Part shown: piece by piece, positions 40,601 to 45,080 of the stretch
Numbering within the stretch: the first letter of the stretch is position 1
Layout of the letters: each line of letters begins with the position of its first letter
DNA from: Owenia fusiformis
Lineage: Eukaryota > Annelida > Polychaeta > Sabellida > Oweniidae
DNA length: 60,000 nt
Assembly: GCA_903813345.2 (NCBI GenBank)
Contig: CAIIXF020000007.1
Location: forward strand, 9,493,730-9,553,729
Direction: 5' to 3'
Made by a program: the position numbers and the translations under genes
The notes under the pieces: generated by a model
Databases searched by the model: none
Told to the model about the DNA's origin: nothing
Seen by the model: only the letters and a program-made list of their open reading frames with translations

Positions 40601-41570
40601 CAAGGCACGATATTAATCATTCAGAGTGGTCTCACCCGTGGTGTTTTGTTGGCAATAACCAATACGGCCAAATCGGTAATTAATCGTCTCTATTTCCCAT
40701 CTTTCTGATGTCGTATCATGGTCTCTATTGATATTGAATGAATAATTCAATTCGTGCGATTTAACAAAATAAAGTCAGTCAAGGGTGTTAATTTGTTCTA
40801 TCAAGATGAGAATCTAGTCAATATAATGGGATTACGCCAAGTCTCTAACATAAACTAATCAATTGCATCTAGAATGATGAGGAAAAACTACCTGACCTTG
40901 CAATCATCGCACTTTCTTCAGTACGTTGAGACAATTTTCACAAACTGGGATAATTTTGGGGGGTGAATTGTGAGTTTAATGCTTGTCATGATTTCCGTTT
41001 GCATTCTGATTTTCATCGCATTTTACTGATTTCCAAACATGTTTTAATCAAAGAATTGCTTGAAGTGTGATTTTTGGTCAGAGGAGTGCCGGTTTTCAAT
41101 GTATGTGCCGTGGTGTATTTAGTTCTGCGCGGGGCTGTGTTGCCAACGTTGCCCTTCGCAACAACTGATTTATATTTGTTCAATTCATACTTATTCAATC
41201 AAAAAAACGTTAAATACAACCAGATTTTTAACGTATCTCTTTAAGAACATGGGCTGGTAATCATGGTTCTCTAAAAACTTCGTCAAATAAGTAGCGCATT
41301 ATTTATGCAAATTGCTGGTCAATCGTCAATAAAATCGAGAGTATTAAGAGTCTTTTAGAGATAACACACGCTACCTTTATCTCGTTTTATTAGCGGAACT
41401 ATGTACGGAATTACACAAAGATAATAAAACTGAGATGTTTGACACAAGGTGAAATTCACATGAAAATACGAAAGAAAATTATATAAACACTTACCTGAAT
41501 TTAGGGGAGCGGAATAGGATAGATAAGCAACTGCAAAGAATGTGGCTATCGTTAGTCCTGGTGCGCGCAT
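4454..41570 (-). CDS. Ten-exon gene for a secreted, probably GPI-anchored acidic protein of unknown family
   Basis: Coding exons (minus strand): 41570-41495, 17623-17589, 13631-13595, 10275-10132, 9084-8948, 7527-7399, 6371-6267, 6076-5752, 5437-5390 and 4689-4454. They total 1272 nt, or 423 codons plus TAA. Every junction has AG/GT and the phases run 1,0,1,1,0,0,0,1,1 without conflict. Residues 1-21 form a signal peptide (MRAPGLTIATFFAVAYLSYS). Residues 22-50 are basic (AKKRSR), and 50-143 are acidic and polar. Residues 144-221 are predicted helical, 222-290 a low-complexity acidic linker, and 291-375 helical again. The C-terminus is a G/N/S-rich segment followed by hydrophobic LLCIVYVYLLL and a two-residue end, the layout of a GPI signal; a short tail anchor is the alternative. 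The ectodomain has no cysteine. NSS (183) and NMS (403) are N-glycosylation sequons. The family is not recognised. The exon structure is seen directly; GPI anchoring is inferred. Confidence 0.82.
4690..5389 (-). other. Intron 9
   Basis: About 700 bases between exons 10 and 9 with GT/AG borders. No repeat or other coding signal is seen. Confidence 0.7.
5390..5437 (-). CDS. Coding exon 9: 48-nt microexon
   Basis: Between TTTTTATAG and GTAAGT, phase 1 at both ends. It encodes DLKDVKITEADMQGLL, residues 330-345, counting the codon shared with exon 8. Its symmetric phase makes it a possible cassette exon. Confidence 0.78.
5752..6076 (-). CDS. Coding exon 8: acidic linker and second helical region
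   Basis: 325 nt, the largest exon, residues 222-329, between ACTTTTAG and GTGTGT. Residues 222-288 are rich in E, D, S, N and Q and look disordered, with a dibasic KR at 238-239. Residues 291-329 return to an amphipathic helix (LGEMIEALRVDLLKTML). The GTGTGT donor is the weakest of the set, but the phase 1 exit fits the next exon. Confidence 0.82.
6267..6371 (-). CDS. Coding exon 7: helical module, continued
   Basis: 105 nt, phase 0 at both ends, residues 187-221, between CATGTAG and GTAAGG. It encodes MTSKEARAYKKQVINEF then TRLMQTLQKSREREEALL, a charged helix with a hydrophobic i/i+3/i+4 pattern. The initial Met is internal, not a start. Confidence 0.85.
6920..7120. repeat. Short imperfect tandem repeat in intron 6
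   Basis: About four diverged copies of a unit of some 45-50 bases around TTTCGCTCAACTTGTCCAT and AGGATTGAATAG. It lies wholly inside the intron between exons 7 and 6. Confidence 0.5.
7399..7527 (-). CDS. Coding exon 6: helical module
   Basis: 129 nt, phase 0 at both ends, residues 144-186, between GTTTAG and GTAAGC. It begins VPIIPEDDLTIDFSP and continues as an amphipathic stretch with AVAEYLL and GFDAALEDLV. The sequon NSS lies at 183. This exon and exon 7 look like the best-ordered part of the protein. Confidence 0.85.
7528..8947 (-). other. Intron 5
   Basis: About 1.4 kb between exons 6 and 5. Nothing but AT-rich DNA is recognised. Confidence 0.65.
8948..9084 (-). CDS. Coding exon 5
   Basis: 137 nt between CTTTGTAG and GTACAT, phase 1 in and phase 0 out, residues 98-143. 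The segment ENGQTQVETEVNIP then GVHGTYQKTG alternates polar and hydrophobic residues, unlike the helical exons around it. It may be the only strand-forming part of the protein. Confidence 0.8.
9085..10131 (-). other. Intron 4
   Basis: About 1.05 kb between exons 5 and 4. Overlapping open frames of 65-77 codons near 9776-10037 lack domain signals or suitable splice borders and are not called. Confidence 0.6.
10132..10275 (-). CDS. Coding exon 4
   Basis: 144 nt, phase 1 at both ends, after the acceptor CCACTTTAG and before the donor GTATGT. It encodes residues 50-97, an acidic, probably helical segment (EDQIEETEKLEKALLSEQ). Because it is symmetric, it could be skipped without breaking the frame. 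Confidence 0.82.
10731..11212. mobile_element. 482-bp MITE with 29-bp terminal inverted repeats
   Basis: The left end TTACCCTACTATCACACCAA continues to AACTAGTTCT. The right end is its inverse, with 27 of 29 bases matching by eye (10731-10759 against 11184-11212). The interior is rich in ACG and GAACG words and has no open frame of note. It lies in intron 3 of the host gene. Superfamily not assigned. Confidence 0.7.
11361..11408 (-). pseudogene. tRNA-Gly-like fragment
   Basis: The minus strand reads GGTGGTCTAGCGGTAGAAT then CTCGC-TTAGCAC-GCGGGAGGC. That is the D arm with A box and the anticodon arm of an animal tRNA-Gly (family form GGTGG...GGTAGAATTCTCGCC). The anticodon position reads AGC rather than GCC. 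The T arm and acceptor 3' half are absent, replaced at once by a T-rich run. This is a truncated tRNA copy or the head of a tRNA-derived SINE, not a working tRNA gene. Confidence 0.6.
12247..13046. mobile_element. 800-bp foldback element, mariner-type ends
   Basis: It starts CAGGGTGTTCAAAAAAAAA and ends in the inverse, TTTTTTTTGAACACCCTG, and is flanked by TA on both sides (12245-12246, 13047-13048). The arms are nearly 190 bases long: the left arm (to about 12440) pairs with the right arm (from about 12855). A further copy of the right arm sits just inside it, about 12660-12850, so the element holds three arm copies. No transposase is present. Ends and TA flanks fit a non-autonomous Tc1/mariner derivative. 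Confidence 0.78.
13595..13631 (-). CDS. Coding exon 3
   Basis: A 37-nt microexon between TATTTTCAG and GTAAGTAA. It enters in phase 0, leaves in phase 1 and encodes VNVDEIKGTQSD. It is supported by both splice sites and by frame agreement with its neighbours. Confidence 0.78.
13632..16062 (-). other. Intron 2, 3' part
   Basis: About 2.4 kb of AT-rich intron between exon 3 and the 113-bp tandem array. Two overlapping open frames near 15420-15618 have no recognisable content. Confidence 0.5.
16063..17185. repeat. 113-bp tandem repeat, ten copies
   Basis: Copies begin CAGTCAACGCTATATTAATG (or CAACCC) at 16063 and then every 113 bases through 17080, an exact spacing throughout. Each carries AAACAAATGGCGGCTAA and TTTTCAGATGCCCAAATGG. 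The copies differ by only a few substitutions, and the last is truncated internally. The array lies in intron 2 between exons 3 and 2. A spacer-repeat (CRISPR) reading is excluded because the whole unit repeats. Confidence 0.92.
17589..17623 (-). CDS. Coding exon 2 with two possible donors
   Basis: The acceptor TTTTCAG precedes ATGCC; entering in phase 1, the split codon gives Asp26. The exon reads D-A-K-K-R-S-R-V-Q. A strong donor GTAAGA follows Gln34 (short exon ending at 17598). Nine bases on, a second strong donor GTGCGT follows V-R-K (long exon ending at 17589). Both leave phase 0, so both isoforms stay in frame. KKRSR could serve as a furin-type cleavage site. Confidence 0.75.
18267..18826 (-). 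pseudogene. LINE ORF2 C-terminal part (Jockey/L2-like)
   Basis: The minus strand encodes the region after the reverse transcriptase. An open frame runs from 18758 to the stop at 18267, with conceptual sequence continuing up to 18826. It includes RTISTFKNKIRGNL and the C-terminal Cys/His motif CACGKPETPKHVFFSC, typical of the tails of Jockey/CR1/L2-type LINE proteins. It is the downstream half of the element whose RT lies at 20313-21046; the two are parted by a DNA transposon. Confidence 0.75.
18831..20308. mobile_element. 1.48-kb Harbinger-like element inserted in the LINE
   Basis: Terminal inverted repeats of about 74 bases start GGCCCGGTCACACCG at the left and end CGGTGTGACCGGGCC at the right. 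The target TTTA is duplicated at 18827-18830 and 20309-20312 (TTA would also fit, as in PIF/Harbinger). Inner flanks are rich in AGCGTTGG/TAGCGG words in both orientations. A TATAAATA lies near 19081. No transposase frame is recognised; the 81-codon frame at 19736-19981 has no known domain, so the element looks non-autonomous. Confidence 0.8.
20313..21046 (-). pseudogene. LINE reverse transcriptase, palm and thumb
   Basis: The minus strand encodes GPLLFLLYINDLP, then the catalytic FIYADDT, then KWHLKFKASKSAHMIF. After a frameshift near 20787 come the thumb motif HKHLGFTLDSRLKFDIHINK and SSKHLECIYNSF. The fingers and the endonuclease are missing: the element is cut at 21046, with QGSVLGPLL reduced to FRPFLGPLL. 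Together with 18267-18826 this is a dead 5'-truncated LINE, in the same direction as the host gene. Confidence 0.82.
21047..22883 (-). other. Intron 1 spacer
   Basis: AT-rich intron sequence between the LINE and the satellite. No gene or repeat is recognised apart from A-rich stretches near 22250 and 22400-22430. Confidence 0.45.
22884..24562. repeat. 22-bp satellite array with higher-order structure
   Basis: About 76 head-to-tail copies of a 22-base unit with core GGTGATGGGGATAGAC and junction TAATAG. A few copies are 21 bases because one G is lost. Marked variants (GAGGCTAGAC, CTTATAAGG, GGGAATAGAC, AGGATGATG) occur in a fixed order. The block ending in GGGAATAGACTAATAGGATG at 23611 recurs at 24226, 615 bases on (28 units less one base), so the array grew partly by duplication of multi-unit blocks. 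Stop codons fill every sense frame. Confidence 0.93.
25001..25879 (-). repeat. 3' LTR
   Basis: 879 bases, matching the 5' LTR along its length in my reading without an obvious difference. It follows the polypurine tract on the minus strand. Confidence 0.92.
25880..25890 (-). promoter_or_regulatory. Polypurine tract
   Basis: AAGGAGGGAGG on the minus strand directly abuts the 3' LTR, the expected plus-strand primer of an LTR element. Confidence 0.88.
25891..26536 (-). other. Non-coding remnant where RT should lie
   Basis: About 650 bases between the end of the polyprotein and the polypurine tract. They are AT-rich and carry none of the RT or RNase H motifs expected downstream of integrase in this group. 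Confidence 0.65.
26537..29551 (-). CDS. Gag-protease-partial integrase polyprotein (gypsy, Gmr1-like)
   Basis: 1004 codons, uninterrupted. Residues 12-56 resemble a SAP-like head. Residues 72-165 are an E/R/K-rich coiled coil with internal repeats (EIQKEREIRELREKELE). Residues 180-345 form a capsid whose C-terminal part (ILKAYELVPEAYRQKFR, then EQFKNCV) resembles the SCAN domain. A CCHC zinc knuckle (CNYCKKPGHLISEC) is near 411-424, and protease DTGA near 497-501. Serine-rich repeats lie near 730-760. The integrase HHCC zinc domain is near 825-866, and the first catalytic Asp (VLIDCVGPLP) follows. From about residue 905 the core is degraded: the remaining catalytic residues are missing, and the frame rejoins a KKYVERD motif typical of the integrase end. 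RT and RNase H are absent. Gag may be functional; integrase cannot be. Confidence 0.9.
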   Translation of the reverse strand: MSFEVETFLEAPSLEEFDDLKKTELLAIAKHVGLSVKSSYNKGTIKNFVLQYLVAESLLPEEPAQHVEHTDPTRLKELELREKELEIQKEREIRELREKELQNEKELRVKELEIQKEREIRELREKELEMQNEREKRENERQMREQEIQREIELKRLEIEAQSKSEEHATMHQHFENRFDASKFLKFVPKFQEKNVDKYFTHFEKVAQSLDWPKSAWPVMLQSVFIGKASEIFASLSGEVCSDYDLVKNAILKAYELVPEAYRQKFRNAHKQSDQTHVEFAREQEQLFDRWLVSKDVSEEFKKLRELMLIEQFKNCVQYHIRTYLDEHKVETLSQAATLSDDYALTHKGSFIKGNPNFRGYQGNKPAYDTKSNQSSSSNTSNKAKDQSYSSQSSSSKSDQLNSSGPKSNVTCNYCKKPGHLISECYRIKNRREMSGSAHSNGCATVPISRKPIVWDSYTHTEKSTHSDIMEDYKPFMSEGFVSLSSDDTNSKPVKILRDTGASQTLLLEGVLPLSEESFTGTHILMQGIELGFTKVPLHRIHITSELVKGPVIVGVRPQLPVEGVALLLGNDLAGGKVSLDPIVSDQPCSIEDSVQEDSDIYPACAVTRAMAKRLADSGDSSVGDDFDSGFLSSLFDDECHSPLVKDGPYPILKANSSLKQPSVRAKQSTIEANSSLKKPIARGDSPSEQDHYFNAVSPALASLDEVSSSSASVHEVSSPPCSEVSSSSSSEVSSSISDSDSLKNDPHSKHMLIYEQEHDPSLIDLHKRCLTIDEADKVPVCFYKKDGILMRKWRPPEASPEDDWAIVHQIVVPKSYHKEILSLAHDSPMAGHLGVTKTYHKILNHFYWPKLKQDVQEYCRSCHTCQMVGKPNQKIPIAPLHPIPAFDEPFSKVLIDCVGPLPKTKSDNQYLLTILSMATQFLEIKSLLMFRNSKTKYIVKSQINNFTFVGLSKEFKSYSKSDSVLNDFICIDKTTPVSCRELHMMKKYVERDKISLLNMSLCS
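29634..29651 (-). promoter_or_regulatory. Primer binding site for tRNA-Pro
   Basis: The minus strand reads TGGGGGCTCGTCCGGGAT, complementary to the 3' end of tRNA-Pro over 18 bases, including TGG for the CCA end. It lies five bases inside the 5' LTR. Confidence 0.9.
29657..30535 (-). repeat. 5' LTR
   Basis: 879 bases, with terminal TGTTAC/GTAACA inverted repeats. It is upstream of gag on the minus strand, so it carries the element's promoter. Inside is a run of short repeats around ATAATCCACAAATGTTTGAT. Confidence 0.92.
30548..32066. mobile_element. 1.5-kb element with about 150-bp terminal inverted repeats
   Basis: Left arm 30548-30695 and right arm 31920-32066 are inverse copies with indels. 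Shared words include ACAACTAGTTACTT, ATTTTGTTACATTGACG and TTTAAATCGAGAAAA. Inside are a (GTCC)n-like run (30768-30812) and three diverged units of about 130 bases, each ending near TTCAAAATGGCCGCC (about 31205, 31340, 31475). No transposase frame is found. Target duplication is not clear, so the superfamily stays open. The LTR element is inserted just outside its left end. Confidence 0.72.
31775..31801 (-). repeat. Lone mariner-type element end
   Basis: CAGGGTGTGCCAAAATATTT on the minus strand next to TA, like the ends of the TA-flanked elements at 12247 and 39595, but without a partner nearby. Probably a truncated copy within the larger inverted-repeat element. Confidence 0.4.
32067..33200 (-). 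other. Intron 1 spacer
   Basis: No gene is recognised. AAAATGGCAGCCATTTT near 32997 is a short perfect palindrome, and the word recurs near 59963. Confidence 0.45.
33201..34831 (-). mobile_element. Tc1-like DNA transposon, inactive
   Basis: 1631 bases, bounded by CACTGTTGCTCATAAATATG and its inverse, with TA at each side (33199-33200, 34832-34833). The terminal repeats match for about 27 bases. It carries a decayed Tc1-family transposase on the minus strand. Placed in intron 1, same direction as the host gene. Confidence 0.88.
33551..34188 (-). pseudogene. Tc1-like transposase remnant
   Basis: Two minus-strand frames, 34188-33886 and 33865-33551, together match the DDE half of Tc1 transposases. 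The upstream frame has RRPQLTDHNKERCLQWA and NCVRFCRRPGG. The downstream one has QNDHA (second catalytic Asp), LPWAQKSANQANAEQMW (family form LPWPA.SPDLNPIE..W) and a degraded C-end. The first catalytic Asp (family TDES) is lost: the region reads CEEIR. The N-terminal paired-type DNA-binding half is not found. A dead copy. Confidence 0.82.
35120..35620. repeat. Diverged direct duplication
   Basis: A segment at about 35120-35280 and another at about 35450-35620 share order and words (GGTATC.ACAACA, CATAGATT.CT, AAATCACCGGTCTTT / AAACCACCGGTCTTT). Similarity is weak in the middle, so this is an old duplication or two copies of one repeat. Confidence 0.4.
36826..37130. repeat. Copy A of a 300-bp direct repeat
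   Basis: Shares TCAGAATTTAGAGACCATTA, AACAATGTTAGGTGGTATAA and ACCGAGAAATAACTACTCAA in order with 39077-39378, with small indels. The copies are 2.25 kb apart in the same direction inside intron 1. No terminal repeats or frames are seen. Confidence 0.8.
37342..38019. mobile_element. 680-bp foldback element
   Basis: The ends are AAAGGAGCACGT and ACGTGCTCTTTT. The two arms of about 270 bases are imperfect inverse copies: GGTTATCGCAAACAATTTC pairs with GAAATTGTTTGCGATAAC, and TTTTCACCAAAAATGCAA (near 37550) pairs with TTGCATTTTTGGTGAAAA (near 37793). No open frame. A non-autonomous inverted-repeat element in intron 1. Confidence 0.72.
39077..39378. repeat. Copy B of a 300-bp direct repeat
   Basis: Matches copy A at 36826-37130 in order. 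Weaker similarity extends upstream of both copies (ACATCAACTGAC / ACATTAACTGAC), so the duplicated unit may be longer than 300 bases. Confidence 0.8.
39595..40440. mobile_element. 846-bp mariner-type MITE
   Basis: Starts CAGGGTGGGCAAAAAAACAT and ends with the inverse form ACGTTTTTTTGGCCCACCCTG, with TA on both sides (39593-39594, 40441-40442). Inverted repeats are about 30 bases. A 127-codon minus frame (39408-39791) crosses the left end and has no domain, so it is not called. Confidence 0.75.
41495..41570 (-). CDS. Coding exon 1: signal peptide
   Basis: The ATG is at 41570-41568, with A at -3 and G at -1. The exon encodes a basic N-end, a hydrophobic core (LTIATFFAVAYL) and SYSA, a likely signal peptidase site after residue 21. 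It ends AATTCAG before the strong donor GTAAGTG, phase 1. Only 25 complete codons are present. It is followed by a 24 kb intron. Confidence 0.85.
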
Positions 41571-41645
41571 CTTTCGCTTTTCCTCCTCTGCTAGTTCAGC
41601 TTAGATTCCTCTTTTAATCGAAGACCGCCCTTATTATTAGTTTCT

Positions 41646-41653
41646 TAAATATA
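41646..41653 (-). promoter_or_regulatory. TATA-like box of the ten-exon gene
   Basis: TATATTTA on the minus strand lies 76 bases upstream of the start codon. If it is used, transcription would begin near 41616-41620 and give a 5' leader of about 50 bases. The assignment rests only on sequence and position. Confidence 0.45.
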
Positions 41654-44153
41654 TCCTTTGAATTGACTATTATTTGTTCAAGCAGTCTTATATACAAGTT
41701 TAGAAAGATAATTCAAGAGACGCAGTACCAAGTTCCTTGCGTTTCGTTGCTGTCTTTTATTCTGATAAGCTTCGATGTAACTGCGTGACGCTATATGACA
41801 TCGACTTATTAACACTCTCTTGCCAGAACCAATCAGTTCTCACAACCCACGATACTCGACTAAACTACTAATTTGGACGAAACAAATATGATACAATATA
41901 GAGCTTATATACAGGGTGAAGCAAAAAATATTGGAACATTTTGATTTTTACAGCTTTTTAATTCAATTACAAGTACATCAACCAAAATTTGGGCCAAAAT
42001 TTAGCTATTTGATTTTAACTTGCCACCGGTATGATTTGTTTATTGGGTATGTCATGAAAATTTTCACACAAGTCACTATTAAGAATACCCCTGGACAAAT
42101 GATCCGATGAGCACTAATCCCTAATTTCCCTTTCAAAATGTAAAGTACATATTCTCATATATATTACATTAAGATCTTTACATAAGATCCAATCAAGAAG
42201 TGCCACGCCCACTATTGTCCAATATTGACACACTCTGGGCCTCTTGATCCGAAAAAAACACATTAAGTTATATAATACCCTTTGTTACCCTTTAAAATCT
42301 CAGAAAACTAGTATATATTTGAAAAAACGTTAATTGATATTTTTAAATGTTAAAGCTCCTTGTTTCACATAGTTTCAAGTGCTCCAACTTCACTAGGTGT
42401 GTTGTAACAACCATAGGAAGTCGAAGATGACTTAATCAGTTTATTCCTAAAATAGTGATAGTGTGGGAGTTTACCTGTGTTGTATTTCGCTGTGTGGTGT
42501 AACTATTGTGTTTTTATGATTTGTTATTTGATACCCTGCGTGCAGAGTCTAGTTAAACTACACAAAGCTCTCTTTTAAGAAGTTAAGTCAAACGAATGCA
42601 AAGGGTAGTTATTTGAGGATATGTTTGTTAATTGATAATGTAACAAAAACTATGATTTATGAATTTTCTTCATTTCAATAATGTTTTACAATGCTATTCG
42701 AGATGGATATAATAACACAATATTTTGATATTCTTTGAGTTCAACTTTGGGGTCTGGTCAGTCCCCTGGGTTTAGTCTTTCGAATTTTCGGTTCCAAATC
42801 GTTGAAAATTACATTTAACGTCTATTGTCCCTATCCTATAATAAGTAGTTAATAGTCCCTTTGTTTCATAATCGACATGTAAGATGTAAAGGTAAGGACA
42901 CCATCAGACGTAATCAATTACGTATATGAACGTATGTCATCTAAGGTATGATGACAACTTGAATTCATTAAGGTGCAACAATTAGTTCAAGGGGGGGGGG
43001 CATTCAGCGATCATCGACCAGTGACAAAATATATTTAAGCTTTGGATATTTCATCAAGACTAAAATATGTTTTTATTATCTACAAAGAAGCCCCCTGGCC
43101 GAACATTATTTCAGCTAATATTCCTCTTGAAACGTGGTGAATCTTACAAATCTATAAGTGGGACTCCTTTTATAGAAGCTTTGAACTAAATTTACACCTC
43201 TTAATGCTGAAATTGATAGTTTATCCATACATTTTAAGAAAATAGGAATGTCAAAGAAGATGTTAAGCCAATTATTGACCTGAAAGCTCAGGAAAAAATT
43301 CAAATTTTCTCTCTACATTCCTTGTTGCCCCTTTAAAATGTATGTCATGCACTCGGCTTTCAAAGATACGTTGCATGTTCCTGCCCAAGCAGCAGGCATC
43401 TTACAAATCAGCATGATATAAATGTCATAAGGAATTAGAAGCAGGTGAAACCTGGTGAAACATGGCCATTGGCTCGGAAGAAAAAATTGAGTTCCAAGGA
43501 AATATACATAATACCCGGAGCCTCATTGAAGCAGTGAAACTGATAGCGAATAACAACACTACTAAACTTGTGTGCTTTTGTCAATTGATTCTGACCGGTG
43601 ATCCTCTACCGATCACCAGTCGCATACCAGAAGGAAACGTTCAAAACACACGGATCAACAAACGGAAAAATTGTCCTGCTTTAAATGAAAGAAGAGTGTC
43701 CAATACTGACTTGGGCACGTTTAAGCAAAAATCGTTCTTAAAACTATTACCAAATACTTGTTTATCAAGTCCACATCTGATTAGGTGAAATACTTTAATC
43801 CTAAAGCAAGCATTTTACGACAAAATTGCACTCTGCACCATCAATAGCTGGCAGGTTAGAATGGTAATAATCGTCAAATAGTTAGTTAAATGGGTATTCA
43901 TGTCTATTGTCGAAAGTGTTTCGAGGAAATGGTACACATGGGAGTTGGTAGACGTACAAAGTAAGTATCATTAGTCATCAGAAACTAATGAAACGTGATT
44001 TTTCTAACTTAGCTGACTTTTGCATTTCATAAAACCTAGATAAAATGTGACCTCATATTTTACCGTTGGGAAACACTCCTCTTCAAGAGTTTGGCAATTG
44101 GAAGCTTTAAACACCATCGGTTGCAGTACTCACTCATTGACTGAGTACTCACA
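41654..44153. other. Region upstream of the ten-exon gene
   Basis: Should hold distal promoter elements of the minus-strand gene. A lone CAGGGTGAAGCAAAAAATAT next to TA at 41912 is a mariner-type end without partner. A 10-base G run lies at 42991-43000. A 108-codon plus frame at 43462-43788 has no recognised domain. Confidence 0.4.
42532..42607. repeat. TACCCT-ended short element, copy 1
   Basis: 76 bases from TACCCTGCGTGCAGAGTCTA to GCAAAGGGTA, with inverted TACCCT/AGGGTA ends. A longer copy (87 bases) lies at 54591-54677; here an internal stretch of about 11 bases is missing. Confidence 0.6.
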
Positions 44154-44199
44154 GTTCATGCAGTACTCACTCAACTTATTGAGTGAGTACTGCATGAAC
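44154..44199. repeat. Perfect 21-bp-stem hairpin
   Basis: The 21 bases at 44154-44174 (with CAGTACTCACTCAA) are exactly complementary to 44179-44199 (with TTGAGTGAGTACTG) around a four-base loop CTTA. Further ACTCACTCA/GAGTACT words sit just upstream (44123-44150), so the palindrome is part of a larger repetitive patch. Confidence 0.9.
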
Positions 44200-44237
44200 T
44201 CAGACCATATATATTTCAATGATAACGAATATATGCT

Positions 44238-44568
44238 TTGTCCGTTTTGTCCCAACTTGTCCGCTCTTGTCCCCTGGGCATCATGGGACAATGTCCCATG
44301 TTGTCCCATTTTGTTCAATGATGTCTGGAATATAGCGCCATTTTGTCAGAAAATTGTCATATGATCAACATGTGATGAAATGCCCCTCATTTGTCCGATA
44401 ATATTCCTAGAAAAGAAACAACGTGTCCATTCTTTTCTTGGGACAAAGGGGACAAAATTGGACAACTTGGGACAATGTCCCGGGGACAACTTGGGACAAA
44501 AAGGACAACTTGGGACAATGTCCCCCGATGTCCCAAGAATGTCCCATGGGAATGTCCGACCTTGTCCC
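44238..44568. repeat. GGGACAA/TTGTCCC-rich block
   Basis: A 330-base stretch crowded with TTGTCC(C) words in its left third (44238-44310) and (G)GGACAA words mainly in its right part (44440-44520), ending in GTCCC words again. Self-complementary units such as GGGACAATGTCCC occur several times. Open frames on all strands here only reflect these words. Confidence 0.8.
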
Positions 44569-44747
44569 TTCATATCTTAAAGCTATAGCTTCCTTAAAGC
44601 ATTTGAAGTTCTGGGCAAGCATCTTGAGACCCTAGGATCCATATGTTTTGGCTTCGTCAGTCAGGCCTTGCACTTAACTGGGTATTGGTCATTCATATCA
44701 GTCTTTATATATATATATATATCTTTTATTGGTATTTATTTTATTTT

Positions 44748-45080
44748 ATTGTGTAAGGGTGTCAAACAGAAGTTTTTTTTCTGTTGTATTTTTCTTCCAC
44801 ATCATGATAAAGCGTTGTTCATCTTCTAAAATACCACACGCATTATATAAACGTTCATCCAAAGGTCTTGGCTTCGGCTTCAAATGACGACCAATTTCTA
44901 TATGTAATTTGTGAGAACTAAGCCTAAATCTACCAATTGCTTGTCTGTATATCTTGTATATTTAAATAACCCTCTCTTTCAAAGACATTTTTGAATGTTA
45001 TGTAAGTTCTTAAAACAGGATATTTGAAAATATATGGTGAGTGCCTGTTATGGTGAGTGTCTGTTACAGTTACTTCATGA
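44748..45080 (-). pseudogene. LINE ORF2 C-terminal fragment
   Basis: The minus strand encodes YPVLRTYITFKNVFEREGYL and, after a frameshift, AIGRFRLSSHKLHIEIGRHL, then LDERLYNACGILEDEQRFIM, ending in TAA at 44750-44748. This matches the tail of LINE endonuclease-reverse transcriptases (family form RFR.S.H.L.IE.GR ... R.C..C....EDE.HF...C). The key cysteines are partly lost. It differs from the LINE at 18-21 kb. Confidence 0.72.

Noticed and set aside
43462-43788. 108-codon plus-strand frame as a gene
   Set aside because: No recognised domain, no splice context, and no upstream promoter signal that I can support.
44130-44635. Several overlapping 62-75 codon frames
   Set aside because: They arise from GGGACAA/TTGTCCC and ACTCA words and occur on both strands at once.
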